Program-made: the position numbers and the translations under genes | Assembly: GCF_014696435.1 (NCBI RefSeq) | Contig: NZ_JACJQG010000070.1 | Span: 1 to 53,857 of the forward strand | Length of the DNA stretch: 53,857 bases | DNA from: Calothrix anomala FACHB-343 | Lineage (GTDB): Bacteria > Cyanobacteriota > Cyanobacteriia > Cyanobacteriales > Nostocaceae | Direction: 5' to 3' | The notes under the pieces: generated by a model | The model's input: only the letters and a program-made list of their open reading frames with translations | Database searches by the model: none | What the model was told of the DNA's origin: nothing | Shown: positions 1 through 9,241 of the stretch, in pieces | How the letters are laid out: every line of letters starts with the position of its first letter | Position numbering within the stretch: the first letter of the stretch is position 1

Positions 1-2712
1 TCTTTCAATCTGGCTGCTGTCAATGATGCACCCACGGGTACAGCCAGTGCATCCTTAGCAAATGGCACAGAAGATGAGAATTACACCATTAATGTCTCAG
101 ATTTACTGTCAGGCTTTAGCGATGTTGATGGCGATAATCTCTCAGTCACCAACTTGACAGCGACTAACGGCACATTAGTCAACAACAATGATGGTACTTA
201 CACTTTCGAGCCAAATGCCAACTTCAACGGCACAGTTAACCTCAGCTACAACGTAGTTGATGGTAATGGTGGTACTGTTGCGGCGACTCAATTTTTCAAT
301 CTGACTGCTGTGAATGATGCACCCACGGGTACAGCCAGTGCATCCTTAGACAATGCAACAGAAGATACCCCTTACAGCATTAAGGTTTCAGATTTACTCC
401 AAGGCTTTAGCGATGTCGATGGCGATACTCTCTCAGTCGCCAACTTGACAGCGACTAACGGCACATTAGTCAACAACAATGATGGCACTTACACTTTTAC
501 CCCAAATGCCAACTTCAACGGCACAGTTAACCTCACCTACAACGTAGTCGATGGTAATGGTGGTAATGTTGCGGCGACTCAATCTTTCAGTCTGACTGCT
601 GTCAATGATGCTCCTGTTGCTACAAATGATGCTGTCACTACTGTTCAAAATACTCCTATTTCAATTAGTGCCGCTACCTTACTCAGCAATGATAGTGATG
701 TAGATGTTACAGATGTCTTAAGTATTATTTCTTTTAGCCAACCTAGCCAAGGAACTTTAGTTAACAACAATGGCACTTACACTTACACTCCTGTTACTGG
801 CTATTTTGGTTCTGATAGCTTCACTTACACCATCACTGATGTATTAGGACTCACCAGCACTGCCACTGTCAACTTAACTATTAATCCTAATTTCAATGTG
901 ATTAATGGCACTTCAGGTGCAGACAATTTAACTGGTACTACGCAAAGAGATATGATCTCAGGCCTTCAGGGCAATGATACAATCTCAGGGCTGGATAATA
1001 ACGATCTCCTTAATGGTGGCGATGGTAATGATAGTCTAGTTGGCGGTGCTGGCAATGATACTTTGTTTGGAGAAGCAGGTAACGATACCCTAGTTGGTGG
1101 TACTGGCAATGATAGTCTCGATGGTGGATTAGGCAATGATAATTACACCGTAGACAGCATCAATGATATTGTGACTGAAAGTGTAGATGCAGGTACGGAT
1201 TTAGTTAATTCCTCTGTAACCTGGACTCTCAGCGCAAATGTAGAAAATTTGACTTTGAGTGGTACTTCAGCAATTAACGGTACAGGTAACAATCTCAATA
1301 ACTTAATTACGGGAAATACCGGAGCTAATTCCTTAAGTGGAGGAAGTGGTGACGACACCCTAGTTGGTGGTGGTGGTAATGATATCTTAGCTGCTGGTGA
1401 CGGTAACGATCGCTTAGATGGTGGTTCAGGTAATGACAACTTAGTTGCTGGTGACGGTAACGATACCCTAATTGGCGGTACTGGCAATGATATTCTTGAT
1501 GGTGGATTAGGCAATGATAACTACACCGTAGATAGTATTAATGATGTTGTGATTGAGGGTGTAGATGTCGGTACGGATTTAGTGAATTCCTCTGTAACCT
1601 GGACTTTAAACGCAAATGTAGAAAATCTTACTCTCAGTGGTAGTTCAGCGATTAATGGTACAGGTAACAATCTCAATAACTTGATTACGGGAAATAGCGG
1701 GGCTAACACCTTGATTGGGGGAGATGGCAATGATAGCCTAATTGGTGGTGCCGGAAGTGATAGTCTTGATGGTGGATTAGGCAATGATACTTACACCGTA
1801 GACAACATCAATGATATCGTGACTGAGGGTGTAGATGCCGGTACAGATTTAGTTAATTCCTCTGTAACCTGGACTCTCAGCGCAAATGTAGAAAATTTGA
1901 CTTTGAGTGGTAGTTCAGCGATTAACGGTACAGGTAACAATCTCAATAACCTGATTACGGGAAATACCGGAGCTAACTCTTTAAGCGGAGGACTGGGCGA
2001 TGATAGCCTCAATGGTGGTTCCGGCAATGATACATTGTTAGGTGGCGAAGGTAACGATTTCCTTGATGGTGGTGCCAGTCAGGATAGTCTCATCGGTGGT
2101 TTAGGTGACGACACTTACGTTGTCAATATTAGTACTGATGTAATTACCGAAGAATTGGATGCGGGGACAGATTTAGTTAATTCCTCTGTTAGTTGGACTT
2201 TGGGTAATAACCTGGAAAACTTAACCCTAACTGGAACTGGTAACAATACTGGTACAGGTAACAATCTCAATAACATCCTCATTGGTAACTCTGGTACTAA
2301 CACTTTGAGAGGAAATGACGGCAATGATAGCCTTTATGGTAACGATGGCAATGATAGTTTATCTGGTGGTTTAGGTAACGATGTACTAGTGGGTGGATTT
2401 GGTCAAGATCAGCTAAGTGGTGGTTCTGGTAATGATAGATTTGTTTTTGAGAGTTTAAGTGAAGGCATTGATACCATTACCGACTTTAGCCGTACAGATG
2501 ATGTATTAGTGTTGCAAACCCTATTGGTTAATTTGAACTATAGCGGCACTAATCCCATTGCTGATGGTTATGTTAGAGCCGTACAATCTGGGGCAAATAC
2601 TTTGATTCAAATTGACAGTGATGGTTTGGGTACCAATGCTAGTTTTAGCACGTTAGTTACAATTAACAACTTTACTGCTGGTAACTTTAATCAAAGCAAC
2701 TTGATTTTTTAG
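1..2712 (+). CDS. Cadherin-like / RTX calcium-binding secreted protein (5'-truncated by window edge)
   Basis: The reading frame is open from base 1, so only the C-terminal ~903 residues are seen. The first part holds 97-residue Cadherin-like repeats: the [11 protein letters not shown] motif recurs every 291 bp at about 21, 312 and 603, and the copies are nearly identical in DNA. A different beta domain follows to about base 890. From about base 900 there are RTX nonapeptide blocks (GGxGNDxLx type), interrupted four times by a conserved ~65-residue module with [13 protein letters not shown] and NVENLTLSG. The C-terminus ([16 protein letters not shown] onward) looks like the usual uncleaved type I secretion signal region. 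RTX repeats bind calcium outside the cell. The role is probably adhesin or sheath protein; this is inference, and no enzymatic domain is visible in the part present. Confidence 0.9.
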   Translation, partial: SFNLAAVNDAPTGTASASLANGTEDENYTINVSDLLSGFSDVDGDNLSVTNLTATNGTLVNNNDGTYTFEPNANFNGTVNLSYNVVDGNGGTVAATQFFNLTAVNDAPTGTASASLDNATEDTPYSIKVSDLLQGFSDVDGDTLSVANLTATNGTLVNNNDGTYTFTPNANFNGTVNLTYNVVDGNGGNVAATQSFSLTAVNDAPVATNDAVTTVQNTPISISAATLLSNDSDVDVTDVLSIISFSQPSQGTLVNNNGTYTYTPVTGYFGSDSFTYTITDVLGLTSTATVNLTINPNFNVINGTSGADNLTGTTQRDMISGLQGNDTISGLDNNDLLNGGDGNDSLVGGAGNDTLFGEAGNDTLVGGTGNDSLDGGLGNDNYTVDSINDIVTESVDAGTDLVNSSVTWTLSANVENLTLSGTSAINGTGNNLNNLITGNTGANSLSGGSGDDTLVGGGGNDILAAGDGNDRLDGGSGNDNLVAGDGNDTLIGGTGNDILDGGLGNDNYTVDSINDVVIEGVDVGTDLVNSSVTWTLNANVENLTLSGSSAINGTGNNLNNLITGNSGANTLIGGDGNDSLIGGAGSDSLDGGLGNDTYTVDNINDIVTEGVDAGTDLVNSSVTWTLSANVENLTLSGSSAINGTGNNLNNLITGNTGANSLSGGLGDDSLNGGSGNDTLLGGEGNDFLDGGASQDSLIGGLGDDTYVVNISTDVITEELDAGTDLVNSSVSWTLGNNLENLTLTGTGNNTGTGNNLNNILIGNSGTNTLRGNDGNDSLYGNDGNDSLSGGLGNDVLVGGFGQDQLSGGSGNDRFVFESLSEGIDTITDFSRTDDVLVLQTLLVNLNYSGTNPIADGYVRAVQSGANTLIQIDSDGLGTNASFSTLVTINNFTAGNFNQSNLIF

Positions 2713-2724
2713 GATTGCTGTAAA

Positions 2725-2744
2725 AGGCGGGGGAAACCCCGCCT
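2725..2744. terminator. GC-rich hairpin between convergent genes
   Basis: AGGCGGGG and CCCCGCCT form an 8-bp stem with a 4-nt loop between the RTX stop and the hpnH stop. Read on the minus strand the stem is followed by TTTT, so it fits an intrinsic terminator for hpnH. On the plus strand no T-run follows, so its role for the RTX gene is less clear. Confidence 0.65.
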
Positions 2745-2772
2745 CAATAAGTTATATCAATTCAGCCAATCA

Positions 2773-3789
2773 TTATTTACCAAACACTGTACCTAAGGAA
2801 CGGGCGATATTTTGCGGTTGCATTGCATCCATTGCGGCTGTGGGTTCATAGCCGCAGTGAACCATGCAATCGGCACATTTGGGATTACCGCTAGCGCGAC
2901 CGTATTGACTCCAGTCGGTGTCTTCTAGTAATTCTTTAAAGGTGGCGTAATAGCCTTCATTTAATAAATAGCATGGTTTTTGCCAGCCCAGAACGCTGTA
3001 ACTAGGGCTACCCCAAGGTGTACATTCATAGTCTTTTTCGCCGGTGAGGAAGTCTAGGAATAAGGGGTTGTGATTGAAATTCCAGTTTTTCTTACCAGAT
3101 TGATGGGGTGCAAGAATTTCTCTAAATAAGGCGTGGGCTTGTTCGCGTTTGAGAAAATGTTCTTGATCTGGTGCCCATTCGTAGCTGTAACCTGGGGAAA
3201 TCATCATTCCATCAGTATTTAAGGTTTCCAGAAAGTCGAAAAATTTCTGGATTTCTGTGGGGTCAGTATCCTTAAAGATAGTGGTGTTAGTTGTGACTCG
3301 AAAACCTTGGGCTTTAGCGGCACGAATGGCTTTGACAGCAATATCAAAAACCCCTTGGCGATCAACACATTGATCGTGTAACTCGCGCATTCCATCTAAA
3401 TGGACGCTAAATGTTAAGTAAGGGGAAGGTTGGAATTTATGCAGACTTTTTTCTAGTAACAAACCATTGGTACACAAGTAAATATATTTCTTGCGTTCAA
3501 CTAATCCGCGAACAATCTCATCAATTTGCGGATGTAGTAAGGGTTCGCCTCCCGGAATGGAAACTACTGGTGCGCCGCATTCTTCCACAGCAGCGAAGCA
3601 CTGTTCTGGGGTGAGGTTTTGCTTGAGGATTTCCGGTGGATGTTGGATTTTACCGCAACCGTTACAGGCAAGGTTACACCGAAATAGCGGTTCTAACATT
3701 AATACTAAGGGAAAGCGTTTGCGTCCTTTTAAACGCTGAGTTACCAAATATTTCCCGATATCTATAGCTTGTTGTAAATTAATTGCCAT
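2773..3789 (-). CDS. hpnH: Adenosyl-hopene transferase HpnH (radical SAM)
   Basis: This 338-residue protein fits HpnH, the radical SAM enzyme that adds a 5'-deoxyadenosyl group to diploptene to give adenosylhopane, the first step of C35 hopanoid side-chain synthesis. The cluster motif CNLACNGC gives C38, C42 and C45 (CX3CX2C) for the 4Fe-4S centre. GGEPLLHP follows, and a C-terminal cysteine group ([12 protein letters not shown]) is present as in the family. Full length for the family. ATG start with GAGGAG about 12 nt upstream. hpnA lies 109 bp upstream on the same strand, separated by a heptamer repeat; hpnG is about 5.4 kb away on the other strand. Function is from family knowledge; pathway placement is supported by hpnA and hpnG nearby. 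Confidence 0.92.
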   Translation of the reverse strand: MAINLQQAIDIGKYLVTQRLKGRKRFPLVLMLEPLFRCNLACNGCGKIQHPPEILKQNLTPEQCFAAVEECGAPVVSIPGGEPLLHPQIDEIVRGLVERKKYIYLCTNGLLLEKSLHKFQPSPYLTFSVHLDGMRELHDQCVDRQGVFDIAVKAIRAAKAQGFRVTTNTTIFKDTDPTEIQKFFDFLETLNTDGMMISPGYSYEWAPDQEHFLKREQAHALFREILAPHQSGKKNWNFNHNPLFLDFLTGEKDYECTPWGSPSYSVLGWQKPCYLLNEGYYATFKELLEDTDWSQYGRASGNPKCADCMVHCGYEPTAAMDAMQPQNIARSLGTVFGK

Positions 3790-3847
3790 TGACTCTGTTC
3801 ACTCCTCGATTAAGTAGAAAAACACCACGAAAAGCTCACTCTTCTAA

Positions 3848-3878
3848 GGGGCATTGGGCATTGGGCATTGGGCATTGG
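3848..3878. repeat. Heptamer short tandem repeat (GGGCATT)n
   Basis: About four copies of GGGCATT lie between hpnA and hpnH. The same heptamer or its complement appears at 9211, 17902, 31900 and 32012. Such STRRs are typical of heterocystous cyanobacteria. Confidence 0.85.
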
Positions 3879-3898
3879 TATTATCGGTGAGGTTTGCC

Positions 3899-4882
3899 TT
3901 AGTTGACATATCCCTTACTTGTAAACCAATCAACAGCATCTTGTAGTGCTGTTTTCAGGGAAGACTGAGGTAAGCCCAATTCTGTGACTGCTTTTGCCGG
4001 ATTGTAATACATTGGTTGTTGCGCCATGCGTACACCATCTAAGGGGACTGAGGGTGGTTTACCTAAGGGTGCGAGAATTTTTTCATCAATCCAAGCAACG
4101 CTCAGGGGTAGCCAACTAGGTACGGCGGTTTGCGGTGCTGTTAAACCTGTAATTTCGGCGAGTTGTTCTAGCAGTTGCTTGAGACTGAGATTTTGATGTC
4201 CTAGAATATAGCGATCGCCTTTTTTACCTCGCTGTAAAGCTAGTAAATGTCCCCAGGCTACATCTCGTACATCAATGAAATTCAGTCCTGTATCTACATA
4301 AAATGGCATTTGTCGCCGCAAAAATCGCAGAATAATATCACCTGTTGGCGTCGGTTTAATATCCAATGGCCCAATTGGGCTGCTAGGATTGACTACAACG
4401 ATTTCCTGACCTTTAATAGCTGCTTGCATAGCTACTTGTTCTGCCAGAAATTTGGACTTTTTATAGTGACCAACCAATTTTTCTAAGGGACTCTGATGAG
4501 TTTCATCTACGACTTTACCAGATTCCCCGACGCCAATGGCAGCAACGGAGCTAGTATATACTGTGCGTTCAATGCCCGCTTGTTGGGCGGCGGCAAGTAC
4601 GTTGCGCGTACCTTGGACGTTATGGTGGTAAAGTAGCTGTTTATCTGTCTGCCATAGGGAATAATGGGCGGCGACATGAAATAAATACTGACAACCTTGC
4701 ATTTTCTCTGCAAGATTGGCATCATTTAAATCGCCCTTGACAAGTTCCACCTTTAACCCTTGCAAGTTTTCTAGGTTGCTGCTATGACGTACCAGGGCTT
4801 TGACTGTATATCCTTCTTGCAGCAACAAGCGAACTACATGGGCACCTATAAAACCAGTTCCGCCGGTGACAAAGGCTTGCAT
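3899..4882 (-). CDS. hpnA: Hopanoid-associated sugar epimerase HpnA-like (NAD-dependent SDR)
   Basis: Extended short-chain dehydrogenase with an N-terminal Rossmann motif VTGGTGFIGAHVV, a YKKSKFLAE-type catalytic YxxxK and a SSVAAIG serine region. It resembles HpnA, the hopanoid-associated NAD-sugar epimerase/dehydrogenase; dihydroflavonol-4-reductase-like SDRs are the alternative annotation. I place the start at the ATG at 4882, which overlaps the stop of the upstream RND gene as TGATG, with AGAGG about 11 nt upstream. A GTG at 4894 would add four residues but lies inside that ribosome-binding site. The overlap implies translational coupling to the exporter. The exact substrate is unknown. 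Confidence 0.8.
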   Translation of the reverse strand: MQAFVTGGTGFIGAHVVRLLLQEGYTVKALVRHSSNLENLQGLKVELVKGDLNDANLAEKMQGCQYLFHVAAHYSLWQTDKQLLYHHNVQGTRNVLAAAQQAGIERTVYTSSVAAIGVGESGKVVDETHQSPLEKLVGHYKKSKFLAEQVAMQAAIKGQEIVVVNPSSPIGPLDIKPTPTGDIILRFLRRQMPFYVDTGLNFIDVRDVAWGHLLALQRGKKGDRYILGHQNLSLKQLLEQLAEITGLTAPQTAVPSWLPLSVAWIDEKILAPLGKPPSVPLDGVRMAQQPMYYNPAKAVTELGLPQSSLKTALQDAVDWFTSKGYVN

Positions 4883-7569
4883 CAAGGATTCCACCTCTTT
4901 TTAAATCGAGGAAACCAATCATCTAAAATGGCGTAGACTACAGGCACCACAATTAAACTGAGGACTGTCGAACTAACTAAACCGCCAGCAATAGCCACAG
5001 CCATAGGCGATCGCAATTCTGAACCCGCACCAAATCCTAAAGCAATGGGAAGCATCCCTAAGATAGTTGAAGCAGTTGTCATCATAATTGGTCTGAGGCG
5101 CACTACTCCAGTTTTTAAAATTGCTTCGGTACGCTCTAAGCCAGATTGACGTAGCTGATTGATATAATCTACAAGCAAAATCGCATTTTTATTTGCCAAA
5201 CCCAGCAAGAAGACAAAACCAATCAGCGAGATCATGCCAAAGTCACTTTTAGTAATGAGTAATGCTAGTAATGCGCCTACTAGTGCTAATGGCAAAGAAA
5301 CACCAATCACTACCGGATCTACCCAGCTTCTAAACAGCAAAATCAGTACTCCGACAATACACAGTGCTGATAAAACTAGAGTAGTGGCAAAACTACCCAC
5401 AACTTCACCCAGACGGGCAGAATCTCCTCCCAAATCTAAAGAAACAGTAGGCGGTAACACTGCTTTAGCTGCTGCTACTACTTCATCGGTAGCATCACCT
5501 AAGGACAAATCTTTGCCTAAGTTAGCGCTAATATAAGCTACTCGTTGATTATTTAGTCGCTCGATTTGAAAAATTTGGTCGTTGATATTTTTTTCACCTG
5601 TTACAGTCACATCAGCAAATCCCGGTAATTTGACTACTCGGTCTTTAATTGCTTTGGCTGTCTGGCTGAGTTCTTGAAGATTATCACCTCTTAATGCCAA
5701 CTGTAAGGGTTTTTGACCACCAGTATCAACAAATTGAATATCTTCCACACTGGTAGTTACATTGGGAAGACTTGGTAAAGAAGCACGAAATTGCTCTTGT
5801 AATTCCGCAGTTGTAATTTTGCGGTCTTCTTTAAGTTTGACGTAAATTGTGCCTTTGTTCGGCTCACCTTCACGAGAACCCACAGTAGTAAATACTGTTT
5901 GCACATCTGGCGATTTTCTCACCACCTCTTCTATTTTCTTCGCCACTTGTAGCGAATCTTCTAAAGGATTAGGGATAGATGAAGTATTTCCTCCCCCTTG
6001 TCCCCCCAAAACTAACTGCGCTGCTGCATCTACTGCTGAACGAAAAGCATCAGGTACAGTTAAAGGAGTGCTGTAAGTAATATTAAATTCGCCGCGATCG
6101 AGTTTGGGAATAAAACCTTTGGGAATCAAAGGTATCAGTGCCATACCGCCAATTAAGCTGAGTAAAGCTAATCCCATAACTATCTTTCTGTGAGTTAAAG
6201 ACCACCGCAGCAAGTCTCGATAAAATTGGGTAAAACTCAGCCAAATTTTTGCTTCTTGGTGCGGGGAATGGGAAGGTTTAGGTTTTAGCCAGTAGCTAGC
6301 CAAAACTGGTGACAAAGTTCGAGCAACTAATGTAGAAGCAATAAAAGCACCGGAAACCGTAATCCCGAATGGCTTAAAAAATTGTCCAACTACCCCACCC
6401 ATTAAACCTATAGGTAAAAAAACTGCTACTGCTGTAGCAGTGGTGGCGATGACTGTTAATCCAATTTCATTGGTAGCTGAATAAGCGGCTTGGCGAGGAC
6501 TTTCCCCATCATCAATGTGGCGCATGATGTTTTCTACATCAATAATCGCATCATCGATGACGCTGCCGATAACTAACGCCAAGGCTAACAATGTAATCGT
6601 TTCTAAGTTAAAACCAAAAAACGCCATGACGATAAATGTGCCCAACAAAGAGGTGGGAATCGCCAAGGCGGAAATCAGAGTTGCTCGCCAATTCCACAAA
6701 AAAGGAAAAATGACGATAATTGACAACACTACAGCTTCAATCAGTGCATTGATTGTTGATTGGGTGGCGTTGTGGATATACTCGGCTTGAGTGGCGGCTA
6801 AGGTGAGTTTGACATCCTTGAGAGAAGATTGCAGCTTTTGGACTTCATCTTCCACTCGGCTGACAACTTCTAAAGTATTCGCCGTCCCCTTTTTAATTAC
6901 CTGAAATGCTAAAGCATCCTTACCGTTAAAGCGAATTAAAGTTGCGCCACCTTCCGGTAAAGCTGCTGTATCAGCTGATAACTGGGTTGGGGAATTACTC
7001 GGTTCGCCTAACAATACAACTTTTAACACTCCTGGCAATTTAGCGATCGCTGGCACAATTTTATCTTTTGCCAACTTCGCCAAATCCGTGAGATTCCCGT
7101 TAGGACTCTCAATTGCATAACTAATCGCTGAAGACTCATTTAAGTTTAGGGGAATAATCTTATACTTTGCCCCCTCAGTTAAAGTCAAATTCTTGATTGT
7201 ATTCTCAACTTGGCGCGTCGATGTTTCTAAATTGGTACCGACGACAAAAGATAAACTAACAGCAGTTTGTCCCGGATAAGTAGATGAGCGGATATCCTCA
7301 ACTCCTTCCAGGGATTTTAACTGCTGTTCCAGTGGTTGGGTAAGTTTTGTCTCAGTATCCAGGGCTGTGGAGATAGGAGCAGTCGCATTTACTACCACCA
7401 CCGGAAAGGTAATATCTGGAAACAAAGCATACTTGAGGGAACTGAAAGCTAAAAGTCCAGCTACCGTCACAGCAATCCAAAAACTTACCGTCAGCCACGA
7501 AAATTCAATGGCCAATTTAGAAATATTGAAGCGTTCTCTTGCAGATTTAGGGCTATTAGGCTTGACCAT
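4882..7569 (-). CDS. RND-family efflux permease (AcrB/HAE1 type), short form
   Basis: Inner-membrane proton-driven exporter, 895 residues; typical AcrB-type proteins are about 1030-1050, so the periplasmic loops are shorter. An N-terminal membrane segment (~25-45) is followed by the porter domain, a membrane block with DDAIIDVENIMRHID (TM4 acidic pair), the second porter half and a C-terminal membrane block with GLANKNAILLVDY. No membrane-fusion or outer-membrane partner is adjacent. The stop overlaps the hpnA start, so both are probably on one transcript. I infer a link to hopanoid or lipid export from this coupling. Proteobacterial HpnN is also RND-superfamily but a different branch, so a general drug or metal exporter remains possible. 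Confidence 0.85.
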   Translation of the reverse strand: MVKPNSPKSARERFNISKLAIEFSWLTVSFWIAVTVAGLLAFSSLKYALFPDITFPVVVVNATAPISTALDTETKLTQPLEQQLKSLEGVEDIRSSTYPGQTAVSLSFVVGTNLETSTRQVENTIKNLTLTEGAKYKIIPLNLNESSAISYAIESPNGNLTDLAKLAKDKIVPAIAKLPGVLKVVLLGEPSNSPTQLSADTAALPEGGATLIRFNGKDALAFQVIKKGTANTLEVVSRVEDEVQKLQSSLKDVKLTLAATQAEYIHNATQSTINALIEAVVLSIIVIFPFLWNWRATLISALAIPTSLLGTFIVMAFFGFNLETITLLALALVIGSVIDDAIIDVENIMRHIDDGESPRQAAYSATNEIGLTVIATTATAVAVFLPIGLMGGVVGQFFKPFGITVSGAFIASTLVARTLSPVLASYWLKPKPSHSPHQEAKIWLSFTQFYRDLLRWSLTHRKIVMGLALLSLIGGMALIPLIPKGFIPKLDRGEFNITYSTPLTVPDAFRSAVDAAAQLVLGGQGGGNTSSIPNPLEDSLQVAKKIEEVVRKSPDVQTVFTTVGSREGEPNKGTIYVKLKEDRKITTAELQEQFRASLPSLPNVTTSVEDIQFVDTGGQKPLQLALRGDNLQELSQTAKAIKDRVVKLPGFADVTVTGEKNINDQIFQIERLNNQRVAYISANLGKDLSLGDATDEVVAAAKAVLPPTVSLDLGGDSARLGEVVGSFATTLVLSALCIVGVLILLFRSWVDPVVIGVSLPLALVGALLALLITKSDFGMISLIGFVFLLGLANKNAILLVDYINQLRQSGLERTEAILKTGVVRLRPIMMTTASTILGMLPIALGFGAGSELRSPMAVAIAGGLVSSTVLSLIVVPVVYAILDDWFPRFKKRWNP

Positions 7570-7721
7570 CTTGGAAAATTATCGTGCGGGTGACACAATT
7601 ATTCACATGCTACAGTAATCACTTACAGTTTACGAGTTCGGGTAATCCCTAATCAGCAAGATTGCTGAATGTTCTCACCTTGGTATGAATTAATTTTTTA
7701 TACTAAATGGAAAGTTGAGAT
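7570..7721. promoter_or_regulatory. Divergent promoter region, RND-hpnA-hpnH versus ferritin-like gene
   Basis: This 152-bp gap must hold the start signals for both directions if the minus-strand genes form one unit. It is AT-rich near the plus-strand gene (TTAATTTTTTATACTAAAT) with TATACT as a possible -10. I see no clear operator. Confidence 0.4.
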
Positions 7722-8594
7722 ATGAAACTTGGCTCTGTTGAACACAAGGAATTATTCTGCCGCAACTTTTTAGATAGCCACTTGGAATATGAGCCGGAAA
7801 ATTTGCCTTGGCCGAATTTAAATGAAGCAGATTTAGCTCGTTTGCAAGCAATTCCCTTTTGGGAGAAAGCACTAGATATTGAACGGGAAGCCGGCGCAAT
7901 GGTTAGCAGTTACGCCGCCACTGTTACAGATCCCCTGTTACATGAAGCGATCGCTCTCCAAGGTAGAGAAGAATCGCGCCATGCTAGGCTGATTAAAACC
8001 CTAATTGACCGTTATAGTATCAACATGCCGGAACGTCCGCCGGTGGTACTACCCCCCAAGATTGAGCCAGCATTCACCACCTTTGGCTTTGAAGAATGCC
8101 TGGATTCTTTCTTTGCCTTTGGGCTATTTGGTATTGCCCGTGACGCCAAAGTCTTTCCAGAAGCACTCTTCACAATTTTCGATCCCATCTTGGACGAAGA
8201 AGCAAGGCATATTGTCTTTTTTGTCAACTGGTTTACCTACATTCAGATTAATCGCCGTCAAGGATTTCTCCCTCTGCGGATCGTTAGAACTTTAGGATAC
8301 TATGGCAAAGCACTGAGTAATTTAATTACCGCCTTTGGCGATTCCGATCCTAGCGGTACGGGTTTTACCGCCACTGGTGCTAGCACTTTCACCGACGACT
8401 TGACATTAGAAAAGTTTCTCAGCGTATGCATTCAGGAAAATTACTCGCGCATGAGCAAGTATGACGAGCGCTTACTCAAACCCGAATTAATGCCCAAACT
8501 GGCTACTATTGCTTACCGCACTCTGCAGTTAATTCCTAAGAAGCGCCAGCAGTCAAGTATTAAGGAGAAGACAGACAAGATCGTATTTGATTAA
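7722..8594 (+). CDS. Ferritin-like diiron protein in the hopanoid locus
   Basis: This 290-residue soluble protein has the four-helix diiron carboxylate pattern. Ligand candidates are the glutamate in DIEREAGA (~residue 49), the EESRH motif (~84-88), the glutamate in PEALFTIFDP and the DEEARH motif (~159-164). Two ExxH pairs plus two single acidic residues fit a ferritin-like oxidase or oxygenase. No membrane segment or signal peptide is seen. It stands between hpnG and the divergent RND-hpnA-hpnH genes. I do not recognise a named family member. A role in oxidising or otherwise modifying a hopanoid side chain is inference from location only; iron storage or stress protection is the alternative. 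Confidence 0.75.
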   Translation: MKLGSVEHKELFCRNFLDSHLEYEPENLPWPNLNEADLARLQAIPFWEKALDIEREAGAMVSSYAATVTDPLLHEAIALQGREESRHARLIKTLIDRYSINMPERPPVVLPPKIEPAFTTFGFEECLDSFFAFGLFGIARDAKVFPEALFTIFDPILDEEARHIVFFVNWFTYIQINRRQGFLPLRIVRTLGYYGKALSNLITAFGDSDPSGTGFTATGASTFTDDLTLEKFLSVCIQENYSRMSKYDERLLKPELMPKLATIAYRTLQLIPKKRQQSSIKEKTDKIVFD

Positions 8595-8629
8595 AAAATT
8601 ACTTACAAAAAATAAATTACCCATATTCC

Positions 8630-8709
8630 GTAGTGCGAGCATCTTGCTCGCTGTTGTTCTAAAGCGAGCGAGACGTTTGTCCTTCGGACACGCTACGCGA
8701 ACGCACTAC
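8630..8709. mobile_element. Small inverted-repeat element, GTAGTG family (copy 1)
   Basis: An 80-bp stretch is bounded by GTAGTGCG and CGCACTAC, with internal inverted segments (GCGAGCATCTTGCTCGC; GTCCTTCGGAC). Outside these ends the flanks are also partly complementary (TTACCCA versus TTGGGTA). A related piece is at 12879-12960. No coding capacity; probably a non-autonomous element or RNA-hairpin repeat. Confidence 0.6.
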
Positions 8710-8906
8710 AAATTAATTGGGTATTTAAAAAATTGGATGTCCCGAAACCCAACATTTTCGGCGGCTTGTTGGGTTTACACACGGTAAGCTCAACCTACAA
8801 TTTATCCTTCACTGAACCGTATTGAGCTTTAAGCGATCGCACCCATTCTATCTCAGAAAAATAAGAGAATAGGAACAAAAAGCATTGTCCATTGACAGTG
8901 CTTTTT

Positions 8907-9179
8907 GAGTCTTTGAGACTGATTAACGAGTCTTTGAGACTGATTAACGAGTATCTGAGACTGATTAACGAGTCTTTGAGCCTGATTAATGAGTCTTTGA
9001 GCCTGATTAACGAGTCTTTGAGCCTGATTAATGAGTATCTGAGACTGATTAACGAGTCTTTGAGACTGATTAATGAGTATCTGAGACTGATTAACGAGTC
9101 TTTGAGACTGATTAACGAGTATCTGAGACTGATTAACGAGTCTTTGAGCCTGATTAACGAGTCTTTGAACCTCATTCTT
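8907..9179. repeat. 21-bp minisatellite, 12 full copies plus one degenerate
   Basis: The unit GAGTCTTTGAGACTGATTAA plus C or T repeats without spacers from 8907 to 9158, followed by a decayed 13th unit. Only four columns vary (5, 7, 12, 21). Because 21 is a multiple of three and the unit lacks stops, several frames stay open. The plus frame (8892-9182) reads ESLRLIN heptads. The minus frame (8853-9242) reads LVNQSQR heptads preceded by FEIDKLKNEVQ. All readings are leucine- or isoleucine-rich heptads that would form coiled coils. I cannot decide whether any is translated; see findings. Confidence 0.9.
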
Positions 9180-9208
9180 TAATTTATCAATCTCAAAACT
9201 CAAGCTTA

Positions 9209-9241
9209 CCCCATGCCCAATGCCCCATGCCCCATGCCCCA
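9209..9241. repeat. Heptamer repeat (CCCCATG)n spanning the hpnG start
   Basis: Four ATG triplets at 9213, 9220, 9227 and 9234 are spaced by 7 bp and so fall in all three frames. Only the one at 9227 is in frame with hpnG. Confidence 0.8.

Noticed and set aside
1143-2324. Four long proline-rich reading frames on the minus strand
   Set aside because: They are antisense shadows of the glycine/aspartate RTX repeats on the plus strand.
8587-8787. 66-codon reading frame after the ferritin-like gene
   Set aside because: It covers the GTAGTG-bounded repeat element and has no homology signs.
8907-9179. Possible CRISPR array
   Set aside because: The 21-bp units follow one another directly with no spacers, so this is a minisatellite.
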